DNA from: JBBATK01 sp039810585
GTDB taxonomy: Bacteria; Bacteroidota; Ignavibacteria; Kapaibacteriales; NICIL-2
Length of the DNA: 64,000 nucleotides
Assembly (NCBI GenBank): GCA_039810585.1
Contig: JBDHXF010000003.1
Span: forward strand, 107,227-171,226
Reading direction: 5' to 3'
Part shown: in pieces, positions 54,363 to 62,235 of the stretch
How the letters are laid out: each line of letters begins with the position of its first letter
Numbering within the stretch: the stretch's first letter is position 1
Notes under the pieces: generated by a model
What the model was told of the DNA's origin: nothing
What the model saw: only the letters and a program-made list of their open reading frames with translations
Database searches by the model: none
Program-made: the position numbers and the translations under genes

Positions 54363-54393
54363 TTTGTCTGGCCGTTTCAGACCGCTATTTTCG
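54363..54393 (+). promoter_or_regulatory. Putative promoter of the oxidase/ACIII operon
   Basis: TTTG at 54363-54366, 19 bases, then TATTTTCG at 54386-54393 match the Bacteroidota promoter pattern with one mismatch in the -7 box. It lies 37 bases before the first cytochrome gene. Confidence 0.5.
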
Positions 54394-54429
54394 GTTTTTG
54401 AAAGCTAATCACATTTTTATTGTGTTGAA

Positions 54430-54975
54430 ATGGGGAAAAATTTCGGTCTGACTCGTCTCGCAGGTGCTCTAGTTCTCATGGCAGCCCTCAGCACGCTGAG
54501 TTCTTGCAATGTCAGCGGATTCTTTACAAAGCAGGGTGATGATCCTGTGTGGGTTGATCCGACCCCAAAACCAACGGCGGCAGCCGGTGCTGAGGCAGCA
54601 TCTCCTGGCAAAACGCTTTTCAATAAAAATTGTGCGGCATGCCACCAGGCAACCGGTAAAGGCTTACCGGGTGTAATTCCGCCACTGGCCGGTTCGGCTA
54701 TGGCGACCAATGACGACGCCACCCGTCCAATCCGCATTGTGCTACACGGTTTCCATGGTGAGATCGAACGCAACGGAACCAAATACAACGGTGTGATGCA
54801 GTCGTGGAAAACTAACTTCAACGATCAAGAAATTGCGGACATACTCAGTTATGTTCGCTCAAGCTTTGGAAACAACGCAGCGGCAGTAACGGCAGACATG
54901 GTAAAAGACGTTCGCGATAAAACGGCATCGCGAAGCACGGCAATGACAGAACCGGAGCTTCAGCAGCCTTTATAG
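54430..54975 (+). CDS. Mono-heme cytochrome c lipoprotein
   Basis: The 181-residue protein starts with a lipoprotein signal (ALVLMAALSTLSSC, lipobox cysteine Cys26). A flexible Pro/Ala linker and one cytochrome c domain follow. Heme attaches at Cys68, Cys71 and His72 (NCAACHQATGKG). The distal methionine is probably in GVMQSW. As a membrane-tethered periplasmic c-type cytochrome at the head of the oxidase operon it likely carries electrons from alternative complex III to oxidase subunit II, or serves as the ActE-like subunit of that complex. Which of these holds cannot be told from the sequence. Confidence 0.9.
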   Translation: MGKNFGLTRLAGALVLMAALSTLSSCNVSGFFTKQGDDPVWVDPTPKPTAAAGAEAASPGKTLFNKNCAACHQATGKGLPGVIPPLAGSAMATNDDATRPIRIVLHGFHGEIERNGTKYNGVMQSWKTNFNDQEIADILSYVRSSFGNNAAAVTADMVKDVRDKTASRSTAMTEPELQQPL

Positions 54976-55063
54976 GCCTGAACCTTGGTTTTGAAATGTG
55001 TCGGCTGCCTACAAAAAGTCCCATGTCGGCAGTTACCTTATTCTTCCATCTTTGGGTACATAC

Positions 55064-55900
55064 ATGCTCGATTTCTTTAATTTTCTCCGGTATTTTCCGG
55101 AGAACGTGAGCACATTTGGGTCAGACCTGGATCGCTTATTCACGGTTATTTGGTACATCACCGTAGCGATTTTCTTCCTGACTTATGGTTTACTGATTTA
55201 CAGTCTCATTCGCTTTCGGCAGAAGCCCGGTGTACGCGCAAGTGGTAGCCATGGCAACAACATGCTGGAGTTTACGTGGACGATACTTCCGACCTTCCTG
55301 TTTGCCGGTTTAGGCATCTATACGGACAACGCGTGGGAAGTAGCCAAGAACTCGAATCGCATACCGAAACCGGATATGGAGATTGAGGTATTGGGTCGGC
55401 AGTTTAACTGGATGTTCCGTTATCCGGGTGCCGATGGAATTTTGGGTCGACAAGATCCCAAGTTCCGGACACGTGATAATCTCTTCGGTTTGGATCCGAG
55501 CGATCCGCACGGACAGGATGATATTATCATGGAAAACGAAATGCATCTTCCGGTGAACAAGAATGTGCTTGTGCACCTTTCTTCGATCGACGTCATTCAC
55601 TCCTTTTTTGTCCCACAGTTTCGTGTAAAGCAAGACGCCTTACCGGGCTCATGGATGAAGGTGTGGTTTAATTGTATGAAAGTTGGGAAGTATGAGCTGG
55701 CCTGTGCGGAGTTATGTGGTGCGAGCCACTACAACATGCGCGGGGTGATCATGATGAACTCGATGGAGGATTACTCCAAATGGTACGACGAGCAAATCAA
55801 GAACAAGGCAGATCAAATGGCTCAGGCACCGCCTCAACCGGTGGCTGATGCAGGAACGGCACCTGCTTCGAACACGCAACCGGAAGGCGAGCACCACTAA
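55064..55900 (+). CDS. ctaC: Cytochrome c oxidase subunit II
   Basis: I favour ATG 55064 (MLDFFNFLRYFPENVSTFGS); a GTG at 54998 is also in frame. The 278-residue subunit has two TM helices (about 25-50 and 68-88) and a periplasmic cupredoxin domain. The CuA ligands are all present: His179 (DVIHSFF), Cys214, Glu216 and Cys218 (CAELCGAS), His222 and Met225. It accepts electrons from cytochrome c. It has a Pro/Ala tail and no fused cytochrome c domain, unlike caa3 enzymes, which fits the separate cytochrome gene just upstream. An insertion of about 30 residues lies in the cupredoxin domain (GADGILGRQDPKFRTRDNLF). Confidence 0.95.
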   Translation: MLDFFNFLRYFPENVSTFGSDLDRLFTVIWYITVAIFFLTYGLLIYSLIRFRQKPGVRASGSHGNNMLEFTWTILPTFLFAGLGIYTDNAWEVAKNSNRIPKPDMEIEVLGRQFNWMFRYPGADGILGRQDPKFRTRDNLFGLDPSDPHGQDDIIMENEMHLPVNKNVLVHLSSIDVIHSFFVPQFRVKQDALPGSWMKVWFNCMKVGKYELACAELCGASHYNMRGVIMMNSMEDYSKWYDEQIKNKADQMAQAPPQPVADAGTAPASNTQPEGEHH

Positions 55901-55946
55901 GGTGCTCACAATTGGAATAGACTCTCACTAATCTCGAGGCTTCTTA

Positions 55947-57782
55947 ATGAGTGCATCCGCAGTTTCTGTGGTTGACGATTCTCATGCACACACGCATGAG
56001 CATCATGGACACGCAGAGCTCTCCTTTATACGTAAGTACATCTTCTCGAACGATCACAAGACCATTGCCAAGCAGTTCATGGTCACCACCCTCTTCTTTT
56101 TGATGGTTGGTGGTTTGGCAGCACTCATGCTGCGCTGGAAAATTGCCTATCCGGATCAGGCTGTGCCCCTTATTGGTCACTTACTTCCGGACACTTGGGC
56201 TGCAGACGGGGTGATTCAGCCGGGATTTTATACGCAGCTCCTCACCATGCACGGCGCGATCATGTTGTTCTTGGTGATTATTCCGATGGTGAACGGCTTC
56301 ATCGGAAACTTTGCCATTCCGCTCATGATTGGAACGGATGATATGGCCTTGCCAACCCTGAACATGTTTTCTTTCTGGCTCAATATTCCTGCGGCCATGC
56401 TGATGCTTGGTGGGTTTGGATTGGAGTCCGGGATGGCGGGAGGGGGGTGGACGGTTTATCCACCGCTTTCAGCCATTGCGGGATTGGGGCAGACGCTCTG
56501 GATAGCGGGGTTATTCTTGGTGGGCTTCTCGTCCATCATGGGGGCGATAAACTATATCACGACCATTCTGAATAAGCGGGCAAAGGGAATGACGATGTTC
56601 CGTATGCCAATGACCATCTGGGCCTTATTCATTACGGCAGTGCTCATTACCCTTGGAACACCGGTGTTAGCCGCTTCGTTGGCCATGCTTTTCTTTGACA
56701 ACTTTTTACACACCAGTTTTTTCATTCCTGCCAACCTCATTGCGGCTTCAGCCTTAGATGGCAACAGTGTATGGGCTGGTGGTGGACAACCATTATTGTT
56801 TCAGCACTTGTTCTGGTTTTACTCGCACCCGGCAGTGTACATCATGATTGTGCCGTCGATGGGTGCGGTGTCTGACATTATAGCCACCTTTTCCCGGCGT
56901 CCGGTATTCGGCTACAAGGCCATGGTGTTCGCCATTATGGGGATTGGTTTTCTTGGATTCATTGTGTGGGGTCACCACATGTTCCAGTCGGGGATGAGTC
57001 CGCTTCTTGGAACCACCTTTGTTCTTTCAACGATTGTCATTGCAGTTCCATCTGCTATCAAGGTCTTTAATTGGATCGGAACACTCTGGGGCGGAAGTAT
57101 TCGCTTTAGTGCTGCGATGCTCTGTGCTCTAGCCTTCGTGTCGATGTTTATCATTGGCGGTTTGAGCGGCATCTTCATGGCTTCGGCTGCAGTGGACATC
57201 TACATTCACGATACGTATTTCATTGTTGCTCACTTCCATTATGTGTTGTTCGGCGCTTCGTTGTTCGGAGTGTTCGGTGCGATCTACTATTGGTTCCCGA
57301 AACTGTATGGCAAGATGCTGAATGAATCGTGGGGCAGAAAGCACTTCTTCTGGTCATTTGTGTTCTTTAATCTGACCTTTTTCCCGATGCACATTTTGGG
57401 TATTGGTGGACACATGCGACGTATTGCCGATCCTACCGTGTACGACTTTCTCAAACCCTTCCAGCCGATGAACGAGTTCATCACCTGGGCAGCAATTGGA
57501 TTGGGATTCTCTCAGTTCTTCCTCTTGGGCAATATCTTCTGGAGTTTGAAGTACGGTAAGAAGGCACCACGAAATCCGTGGAATGCCAATACGCTGGAGT
57601 GGGCAGCTCCGGAGCATCCGGGACACGGAAACTTCGACATGGATATTACGGTGTATCGCGGACCCTACGAGTTTTCGCAGCCTGATCGTGAATCCGATTT
57701 CTATCCTCAGTGGATAGCTCCGGAAGAGGGAGAAAGCCATACCAATCATGTTCCGGATGTGAAGCACGTAGTGGCACATTGA
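55947..57782 (+). CDS. ctaD: Cytochrome c oxidase subunit I, A2-type
   Basis: The 611-residue, roughly 12-TM subunit reduces oxygen and pumps protons. His102 (TMHGAIML) is a heme a ligand. The CuB/active-site region is FYSHPAVYIMIVPS with His294 and cross-linked Tyr298. WGHHMFQSGM supplies two more CuB ligands, and VAHFHYVLFG supplies the heme a3 and a ligands. The helix VI motif reads YSHPAVY, not GHPEVY. The D-channel glutamate is therefore absent and replaced by Tyr292-Ser293, the hallmark of A2-family oxidases such as those of Thermus and Rhodothermus. A His-rich N-terminus (HAHTHEHHGHAE) precedes TM1. Confidence 0.97.
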   Translation: MSASAVSVVDDSHAHTHEHHGHAELSFIRKYIFSNDHKTIAKQFMVTTLFFLMVGGLAALMLRWKIAYPDQAVPLIGHLLPDTWAADGVIQPGFYTQLLTMHGAIMLFLVIIPMVNGFIGNFAIPLMIGTDDMALPTLNMFSFWLNIPAAMLMLGGFGLESGMAGGGWTVYPPLSAIAGLGQTLWIAGLFLVGFSSIMGAINYITTILNKRAKGMTMFRMPMTIWALFITAVLITLGTPVLAASLAMLFFDNFLHTSFFIPANLIAASALDGNSVWAGGGQPLLFQHLFWFYSHPAVYIMIVPSMGAVSDIIATFSRRPVFGYKAMVFAIMGIGFLGFIVWGHHMFQSGMSPLLGTTFVLSTIVIAVPSAIKVFNWIGTLWGGSIRFSAAMLCALAFVSMFIIGGLSGIFMASAAVDIYIHDTYFIVAHFHYVLFGASLFGVFGAIYYWFPKLYGKMLNESWGRKHFFWSFVFFNLTFFPMHILGIGGHMRRIADPTVYDFLKPFQPMNEFITWAAIGLGFSQFFLLGNIFWSLKYGKKAPRNPWNANTLEWAAPEHPGHGNFDMDITVYRGPYEFSQPDRESDFYPQWIAPEEGESHTNHVPDVKHVVAH

Positions 57783-57804
57783 TCATTTGACGCGAAGATT
57801 GAGA

Positions 57805-58758
57805 ATGCAACAGACGGCAGTACATGTAGTGGAAGCAAATCCTGTAGCCGAGACCGTACTTCCAAGTGTAGGTTTGGATAGGGGTCTTATGGTAACTCTA
57901 CGAGGATATTACGAGCTTACCAAGCCGGGTATCACCCAAATGGTTGTCTTGACGGCAGCTGCCGGGTACTATTTGGCGGTTGGTGACAATTCGTACTTCA
58001 CGACAGTTCCTCATTTGTGGCATGTACTTCTTTGTCTCGTCGGAACGGCGCTGATCAGTTCGGGTGCATGCTCTTTCAATCACTATTTGGAACGAGATGC
58101 CGATGCGCTCATGAAGCGCACAAGTGGACGCCCAATTCCCTCGGGAATCATCAGTCCTGAGCAGTCTCTGGTCTTTGCCATCAGCACGTCGGTTGTCGGA
58201 GCTGCACTGCTGTACTTTGTGGACAGCATCACATTCGTCTTGGCTATCATCACACACTTAAGTTATACGGCTGCGTACACGCCACTCAAAAAGAAGTCGT
58301 GGACGGCCATGTTGCTTGGTGGAATCCCTGGTGCTTTACCGGCAGCGGGAGGATGGACAGCAGGTGCGCATGAACTGTCGCTCGGTGCATGGGTATTATT
58401 TGCGCTCATGTTTCTTTGGCAGATGCCGCATTTTCTCGCTCTGGCTATTATGTATCGCATTGACTATCAACGAAGTGGATTTGCATTGTTAGGAAAGGGT
58501 GAGGGTTCATCCACCAAGGTGGCTAAACATGCCTTGGTGTATGCCATTGCCTTGATTCCGGTTGGTATGATGTTGTACACGCAGAATATCGTCGGCGGCT
58601 TATACGGAGTTGGTTTTTTGAGTTTGGCTCTCATGTTTATATGGAGAGCGTGGGTAACAGTTCAGGATGCGAGTGTGACAAATGCCCGCAAGATGCTGAT
58701 GGCTTCCTACGCCTTTTTGATGGGAGTGTTTTTATTCATGTTTGTTGACAAAATTTGA
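57805..58758 (+). CDS. ctaB: Protoheme IX farnesyltransferase (heme O synthase)
   Basis: From ATG 57805 (TTG 57787 is in frame but unlikely) the 317-residue UbiA-family enzyme attaches farnesyl to heme B, giving heme O for the oxidase. The first Asp-rich site is NHYLERDADALMKRTSGRP, and the second is in YRIDYQRSGF. There are seven to nine TM helices, and the length is normal. It begins 22 bp after the subunit I stop, in the oxidase operon. No heme A synthase (CtaA) gene is visible in the window, so whether the oxidase uses heme O or heme A is open. Confidence 0.95.
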   Translation: MQQTAVHVVEANPVAETVLPSVGLDRGLMVTLRGYYELTKPGITQMVVLTAAAGYYLAVGDNSYFTTVPHLWHVLLCLVGTALISSGACSFNHYLERDADALMKRTSGRPIPSGIISPEQSLVFAISTSVVGAALLYFVDSITFVLAIITHLSYTAAYTPLKKKSWTAMLLGGIPGALPAAGGWTAGAHELSLGAWVLFALMFLWQMPHFLALAIMYRIDYQRSGFALLGKGEGSSTKVAKHALVYAIALIPVGMMLYTQNIVGGLYGVGFLSLALMFIWRAWVTVQDASVTNARKMLMASYAFLMGVFLFMFVDKI

Positions 58759-58773
58759 TTCTAAAGGAACGCT

Positions 58774-59376
58774 ATGTCTCTAGCACTCGACTTACGTCAT
58801 GAACCGGTGAGTGGGATCAATCACGGCAAGCTCGTGATGTGGATCTTTTTGGCATCGGAAATCATGTTTTTTTCCGGCTTCTTTGGTGCCTTTATCGTGT
58901 TGCGCAACGCCAACATCGACATCTTTACCGAGAGTGCCTCAGAATTGAATGTTGGCCTTGCCACTCTCAATACGTTCTTTCTGATTTCGAGTTCGCTGAC
59001 GATGGCGCTGGCGATTTATAATCTGGAGCGACAAAACAAGACACTCTTCCAAACCTTTCTAGGAGTGACCATCCTTTGCGCTTTCGGCTTCCTTGTCGTG
59101 AAGTTCATTGAGTATAGTGCAAAGTTTGAGCATCATCACTATCCAAGCAGTAACATCTTCTTCGCCTTCTACTTTTTAATGACCGGATTTCACGGCCTTC
59201 ACGTTATTGGCGGGATTATCCCCATGGCATGGATGTTTCTCAAGTCCTTCACGAAGAAGGGCTACACCAAGGCTCATCGAGTGGAAGTGTTAGGTCTGTA
59301 CTGGCACTTTGTGGACTTGGTATGGATTTTCCTGTTCCCGGCATTGTACTTACTGTTCCCAACACTGCATCCATAA
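58774..59376 (+). CDS. ctaE: Cytochrome c oxidase subunit III
   Basis: The 200-residue protein starts at an ATG with AAGGA five bases upstream. It has five predicted TM helices. Typical subunit III stretches are GKLVMWIFLASEIMFFSGFF near the start, FFAFYFLMTGFHGLHVIGG in the middle and GLYWHFVDLVWIFLFPALYL at the end. The five-helix form (lacking the first two helices of the mitochondrial subunit) is common in bacteria. It stabilises proton uptake to subunit I. It is tightly packed in the operon, 15 bp after ctaB and 23 bp before the subunit IV gene. Confidence 0.95.
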   Translation: MSLALDLRHEPVSGINHGKLVMWIFLASEIMFFSGFFGAFIVLRNANIDIFTESASELNVGLATLNTFFLISSSLTMALAIYNLERQNKTLFQTFLGVTILCAFGFLVVKFIEYSAKFEHHHYPSSNIFFAFYFLMTGFHGLHVIGGIIPMAWMFLKSFTKKGYTKAHRVEVLGLYWHFVDLVWIFLFPALYLLFPTLHP

Positions 59377-59399
59377 TTAACAAGAGAGAGGATACTCCG

Positions 59400-59723
59400 A
59401 TGTCTACATCACACGAGCACGCCCACGGCGATAGTAAGAAAGCTTACTACAGAGTTTACGGTGCATTGTTGGCGCTCACAGCATTAACGGTTGGCGCAGC
59501 ACAAATCCACTTTCCCCATTCTATGGGACAATTGGGTGTGTTGATTAATCTCGCTATTGGTCTGATCATTGCAACCGTAAAGGTGAGTTTGGTGCTTTAC
59601 ATTTTCATGCACTTGAAATTTGACAACAAGTTCCTACGAGCATTCGTGCTTGTACCGGTATTTTTGTTTTTTGTCATGGTCTTTGCCCTGACGAACCTCG
59701 AAACTTTTCATCATCCATTTTAA
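59400..59723 (+). CDS. Cytochrome c oxidase subunit IV-like protein
   Basis: The true start is ATG 59400 (MSTSHEHAHGDSKKAYYRVY), although the frame is open far upstream within ctaE. The 107-residue protein has three TM helices and the prokaryotic COX4/CtaF hallmarks ALTALTVGAAQIHF and ATVKVSLVLYIFMHLKFDN. It is an accessory subunit of A-type oxidases, and its position after subunit III is canonical. The His-rich N-terminus resembles that of subunit I in this operon. Confidence 0.9.
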   Translation: MSTSHEHAHGDSKKAYYRVYGALLALTALTVGAAQIHFPHSMGQLGVLINLAIGLIIATVKVSLVLYIFMHLKFDNKFLRAFVLVPVFLFFVMVFALTNLETFHHPF

Positions 59724-59758
59724 GGTCGCGGCGTCAGACCTTGCAGGTCCACCGCGCG

Positions 59759-60373
59759 ATGCGTATGCGATACAGTCGGTTGGTTATTGGTAGTGTATTC
59801 ACCTTGTCGTTTCTGATCTTTTACAGCAGTTGTGACCAGGTCAAAAAGCAAGCGCAACATCTGAATCTTGCAGATTCCAGTTTAGCGCACATCAAATCGG
59901 TTCCGCACTTTCAGGGCGTCGAATCTTCTGGCGCCCCCTTCGATAGCGATTCGCTTAAGGGATCCATCTGGATCGCTTCCTTCATGTTCAGTTCATGCCA
60001 GGGTGTGTGCCCGGTGATGAACTCGAATCTCTCGGCCTATCAGGCAGATTTGAAATCGAAAGACGTGAAGTTTGTGTCCATCACGGTCGATCCTACTACG
60101 GACACGCCGGAAGTCTTGCGTCACTATGCCGAGCAGTATAAAGCTGAAAAGGGCAGATGGTACTTCGTGCGGATGCCGAAAGACTCGGTTCGAAAGTTGA
60201 GCGTGAAGGGCTTCCTCTTGAGCGACCCGGTGGAACCCTCCGACCATAGTCCACGCTATGCCTTGGTGGACTGGAACGGAGACATCCGAGGATACTACGA
60301 TAGTATGGATTCGTCAAAAGTTCAGCAGTTGCATGTAGATGTGGAAAAATTATTGAAGGCAAGAGGAGAGTAA
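59759..60373 (+). CDS. Sco1/SenC copper chaperone (lipoprotein)
   Basis: From ATG 59759 (alternatives are TTG 59741 and ATG 59765) the product has 204 residues. A lipoprotein signal ends SSC (Cys25). The thioredoxin-like fold carries the copper-binding pair Cys80/Cys84 in FSSCQGVCPVM and the histidine in SDHSPRYALVD. It delivers copper to, or reduces, the CuA site of subunit II in the periplasm. The position inside the oxidase operon supports this role. Confidence 0.93.
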   Translation: MRMRYSRLVIGSVFTLSFLIFYSSCDQVKKQAQHLNLADSSLAHIKSVPHFQGVESSGAPFDSDSLKGSIWIASFMFSSCQGVCPVMNSNLSAYQADLKSKDVKFVSITVDPTTDTPEVLRHYAEQYKAEKGRWYFVRMPKDSVRKLSVKGFLLSDPVEPSDHSPRYALVDWNGDIRGYYDSMDSSKVQQLHVDVEKLLKARGE

Positions 60374-60376
60374 GGA

Positions 60377-60937
60377 ATGGCCGGCGGACTTGTACATTCG
60401 CTCAGTGAATCGACCCTGCGCATTGTGGTAAGCGCACTGACGATTGTCGTCATTGCCCTTGTCAGTTTCATGCTTCTCGTACCCGGTGCGTTATCGCTCC
60501 GAGCCTTCGACGTCAGCTACGCCCCGCCATTTCACGCCTTTCTCAACGCTTCCTGTGCCATTCTTTTAAGTGCGGGTTACATTGCCATCCGTAGTGGAAA
60601 ACGCACTGTGCATCGAACCCTGATGCTGAGCGCTTTTGGACTTTCGTGCGTGTTTCTGGTGTCCTACGTCATCTATCATTCGCAAAAAACTGAACCCACT
60701 CATTTTCATGGTCCTGATACGCTGAAATTAGTGTATTTTGGACTTCTGATTAGTCACATCATTCTTGCTGCCGGTATCGTTCCACTAGCGCTGTACACCA
60801 TCGTACGCTCGTGGAGAGGGGAATTCCAGCGGCATAGAAAGATCGCCAGAATTACGTTTCCGCTTTGGCTCTATGTGACGATCAGTGGGGTATTGGTGTA
60901 CTTCATGTTGTATGTCTGGTTTCCAACAACAGCATAA
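60377..60937 (+). CDS. DUF420 membrane protein (CtaM-like oxidase assembly factor)
   Basis: The 186-residue protein has five predicted TM helices with family stretches APPFHAFLNASCAILLSAGY, VHRTLMLSAFGLSCVFLVSY and GLLISHIILAAGIVPLAL. DUF420 members sit in oxidase operons, and CtaM of Staphylococcus is needed for heme A-type oxidase assembly. Conserved histidines in HRTLM, YHSQ and LISHI could bind heme or copper. It starts three bases after the sco stop, so it is translationally coupled. Confidence 0.88.
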   Translation: MAGGLVHSLSESTLRIVVSALTIVVIALVSFMLLVPGALSLRAFDVSYAPPFHAFLNASCAILLSAGYIAIRSGKRTVHRTLMLSAFGLSCVFLVSYVIYHSQKTEPTHFHGPDTLKLVYFGLLISHIILAAGIVPLALYTIVRSWRGEFQRHRKIARITFPLWLYVTISGVLVYFMLYVWFPTTA

Positions 60938-61225
60938 ATGCATAAAGAGAAGAGTAATCGCATCATTGTTTTGAGTTTGAGCATCCTAACCGCGGTTGGA
61001 TTGATGCTCGTCTTCAGTCCGCACCTTCTCGCCTGTCCCAACTGTAGTGAAGCGTATGCTCCGGGGAGCAAAGAAGCCGCCATCGGTGAACAGTACAACT
61101 ACAGTATCTTTTTCTTCTTCGGTGTATTCACGACGGTCCTTGGTGGTGGAATCGCATTCATTAGTTGGAAGATGCGTCAAGCCATGCGGGCCCGTGCGTC
61201 GAAACTTGGCATTGCAAATCAATAA
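60938..61225 (+). CDS. Small two-TM protein with CPNC motif (unknown, oxidase/ACIII-linked)
   Basis: The 95-residue protein starts at the base directly after the DUF420 stop codon. It has TM1 (IIVLSLSILTAVGLMLVFS), a short periplasmic segment with CPNCSEAYAPGS, TM2 (YSIFFFFGVFTTVLGGGIAF) and a basic tail. The CPNC pair could bind a metal or act in thiol exchange. I do not recognise a named family, though I recall similar small CPxC proteins in such operons in related phyla. The position between assembly factors and ActA suggests a role in assembly of the oxidase or of alternative complex III. Confidence 0.75.
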   Translation: MHKEKSNRIIVLSLSILTAVGLMLVFSPHLLACPNCSEAYAPGSKEAAIGEQYNYSIFFFFGVFTTVLGGGIAFISWKMRQAMRARASKLGIANQ

Positions 61226-61237
61226 CGGGTATCATCT

Positions 61238-61993
61238 ATGTTTAATCGATCAACGGATAACACGTTAAAAAAAGGAATCATCGGAGGCGTTCTTGGTTTA
61301 GGCGTTCTGGTGACCGTTGGCTTTTTTGGAATGCAGAACCGAGTAACGGATCGCGGATACCGTCCTCAGCAACCAATTCCGTTTAACCATAAGCTGCACG
61401 TGGACACCCTGTCCATTAGTTGTCAGTACTGTCACGCCTCCGTCGAGAAGTCGGCGCACTCTCCGGTACCGAATACCAGTACCTGTATGGGTTGTCACTT
61501 GGTGGTGAAGTCGGACAGTCCGAAGCTGAAAATGGTTCGCGATAGTTGGGAGAACGGAACACCGATCGAGTGGGTTCGGGTTCACAAACTCCCGGACTAC
61601 TCGTACTTCGACCACAGTCGTCACATTCGCAATCAAATTGACTGTCAATCCTGCCACGAGAAAATTGAAGATCAAGGCGTCGTATCACAAAACAGGCCCC
61701 TGTCCATGGGATGGTGTTTGGATTGTCACCGCGACCCAGCCAAGTACGTTGTTCCCGCACGCATGATTTCCGGCATTTTCACCGGAGCTCGTGTGAACTT
61801 CACGAACAAAGACAATCTCTTTAAGTCTGTTAACCCGGATATGATGAAGGATGTGGCTCAACGCTCTCGCCCCATCACCGAGCCGCAGTTTGGTCAGTTC
61901 GAAACGGATGTGCCGCCTCAAGAAGTGCCTGGCATTCCGCATCCCAAGCTCCCTGGCTATGGACCTGAAAATTGTTCGGCATGTCATCATTAA
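61238..61993 (+). CDS. actA: Alternative complex III subunit ActA, pentaheme cytochrome c
   Basis: The 251-residue protein has an N-terminal membrane anchor (IIGGVLGLGVLVTVGFFGM) and a periplasmic domain with exactly five heme c motifs: CQYCH, CMGCH, CQSCH, CLDCH and CSACH, the last at the extreme C-terminus. The pentaheme count, the size and the FNHKLHVDTL start of the domain match ActA. ActA passes electrons from the ActB iron-sulfur clusters to downstream cytochromes in the quinol:cytochrome c oxidoreductase that replaces bc1. actB follows after 240 bp. Confidence 0.93.
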   Translation: MFNRSTDNTLKKGIIGGVLGLGVLVTVGFFGMQNRVTDRGYRPQQPIPFNHKLHVDTLSISCQYCHASVEKSAHSPVPNTSTCMGCHLVVKSDSPKLKMVRDSWENGTPIEWVRVHKLPDYSYFDHSRHIRNQIDCQSCHEKIEDQGVVSQNRPLSMGWCLDCHRDPAKYVVPARMISGIFTGARVNFTNKDNLFKSVNPDMMKDVAQRSRPITEPQFGQFETDVPPQEVPGIPHPKLPGYGPENCSACHH

Positions 61994-62033
61994 GAGTCTT
62001 TTTATACGTGCGCGCTCCGCGCGGCACGTATAA
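61994..62033 (+). repeat. Intergenic hairpin repeat, copy E (actA-actB spacer)
   Basis: GAG, five bases, then TTATACGTGC (62002-62011) pairs with GCACGTATAA (62024-62033) around an inner GCGC-TCC-GCGC stem. It is the most stable-looking copy of the family. It lies between two genes of one complex, where it may partly terminate or process the mRNA. Confidence 0.6.
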
Positions 62034-62235
62034 ATATTCAGAACCTGACGTGCATCCCCAAAACGGTACACGTTGAGTTGAACGAGAGTCAGCACGTTGG
62101 TAGTGACAGTAAGCACAAGGTCGGTCGAAGTCACGGCTTCTTGTTTGAAGGTATAGTTGAAGCGCTGCGGTTCTTCAGCTCTCCAAAGGGGAAGCACGGT
62201 AGTTCAAAGCGAAAACACACAATAAGACACGTATC

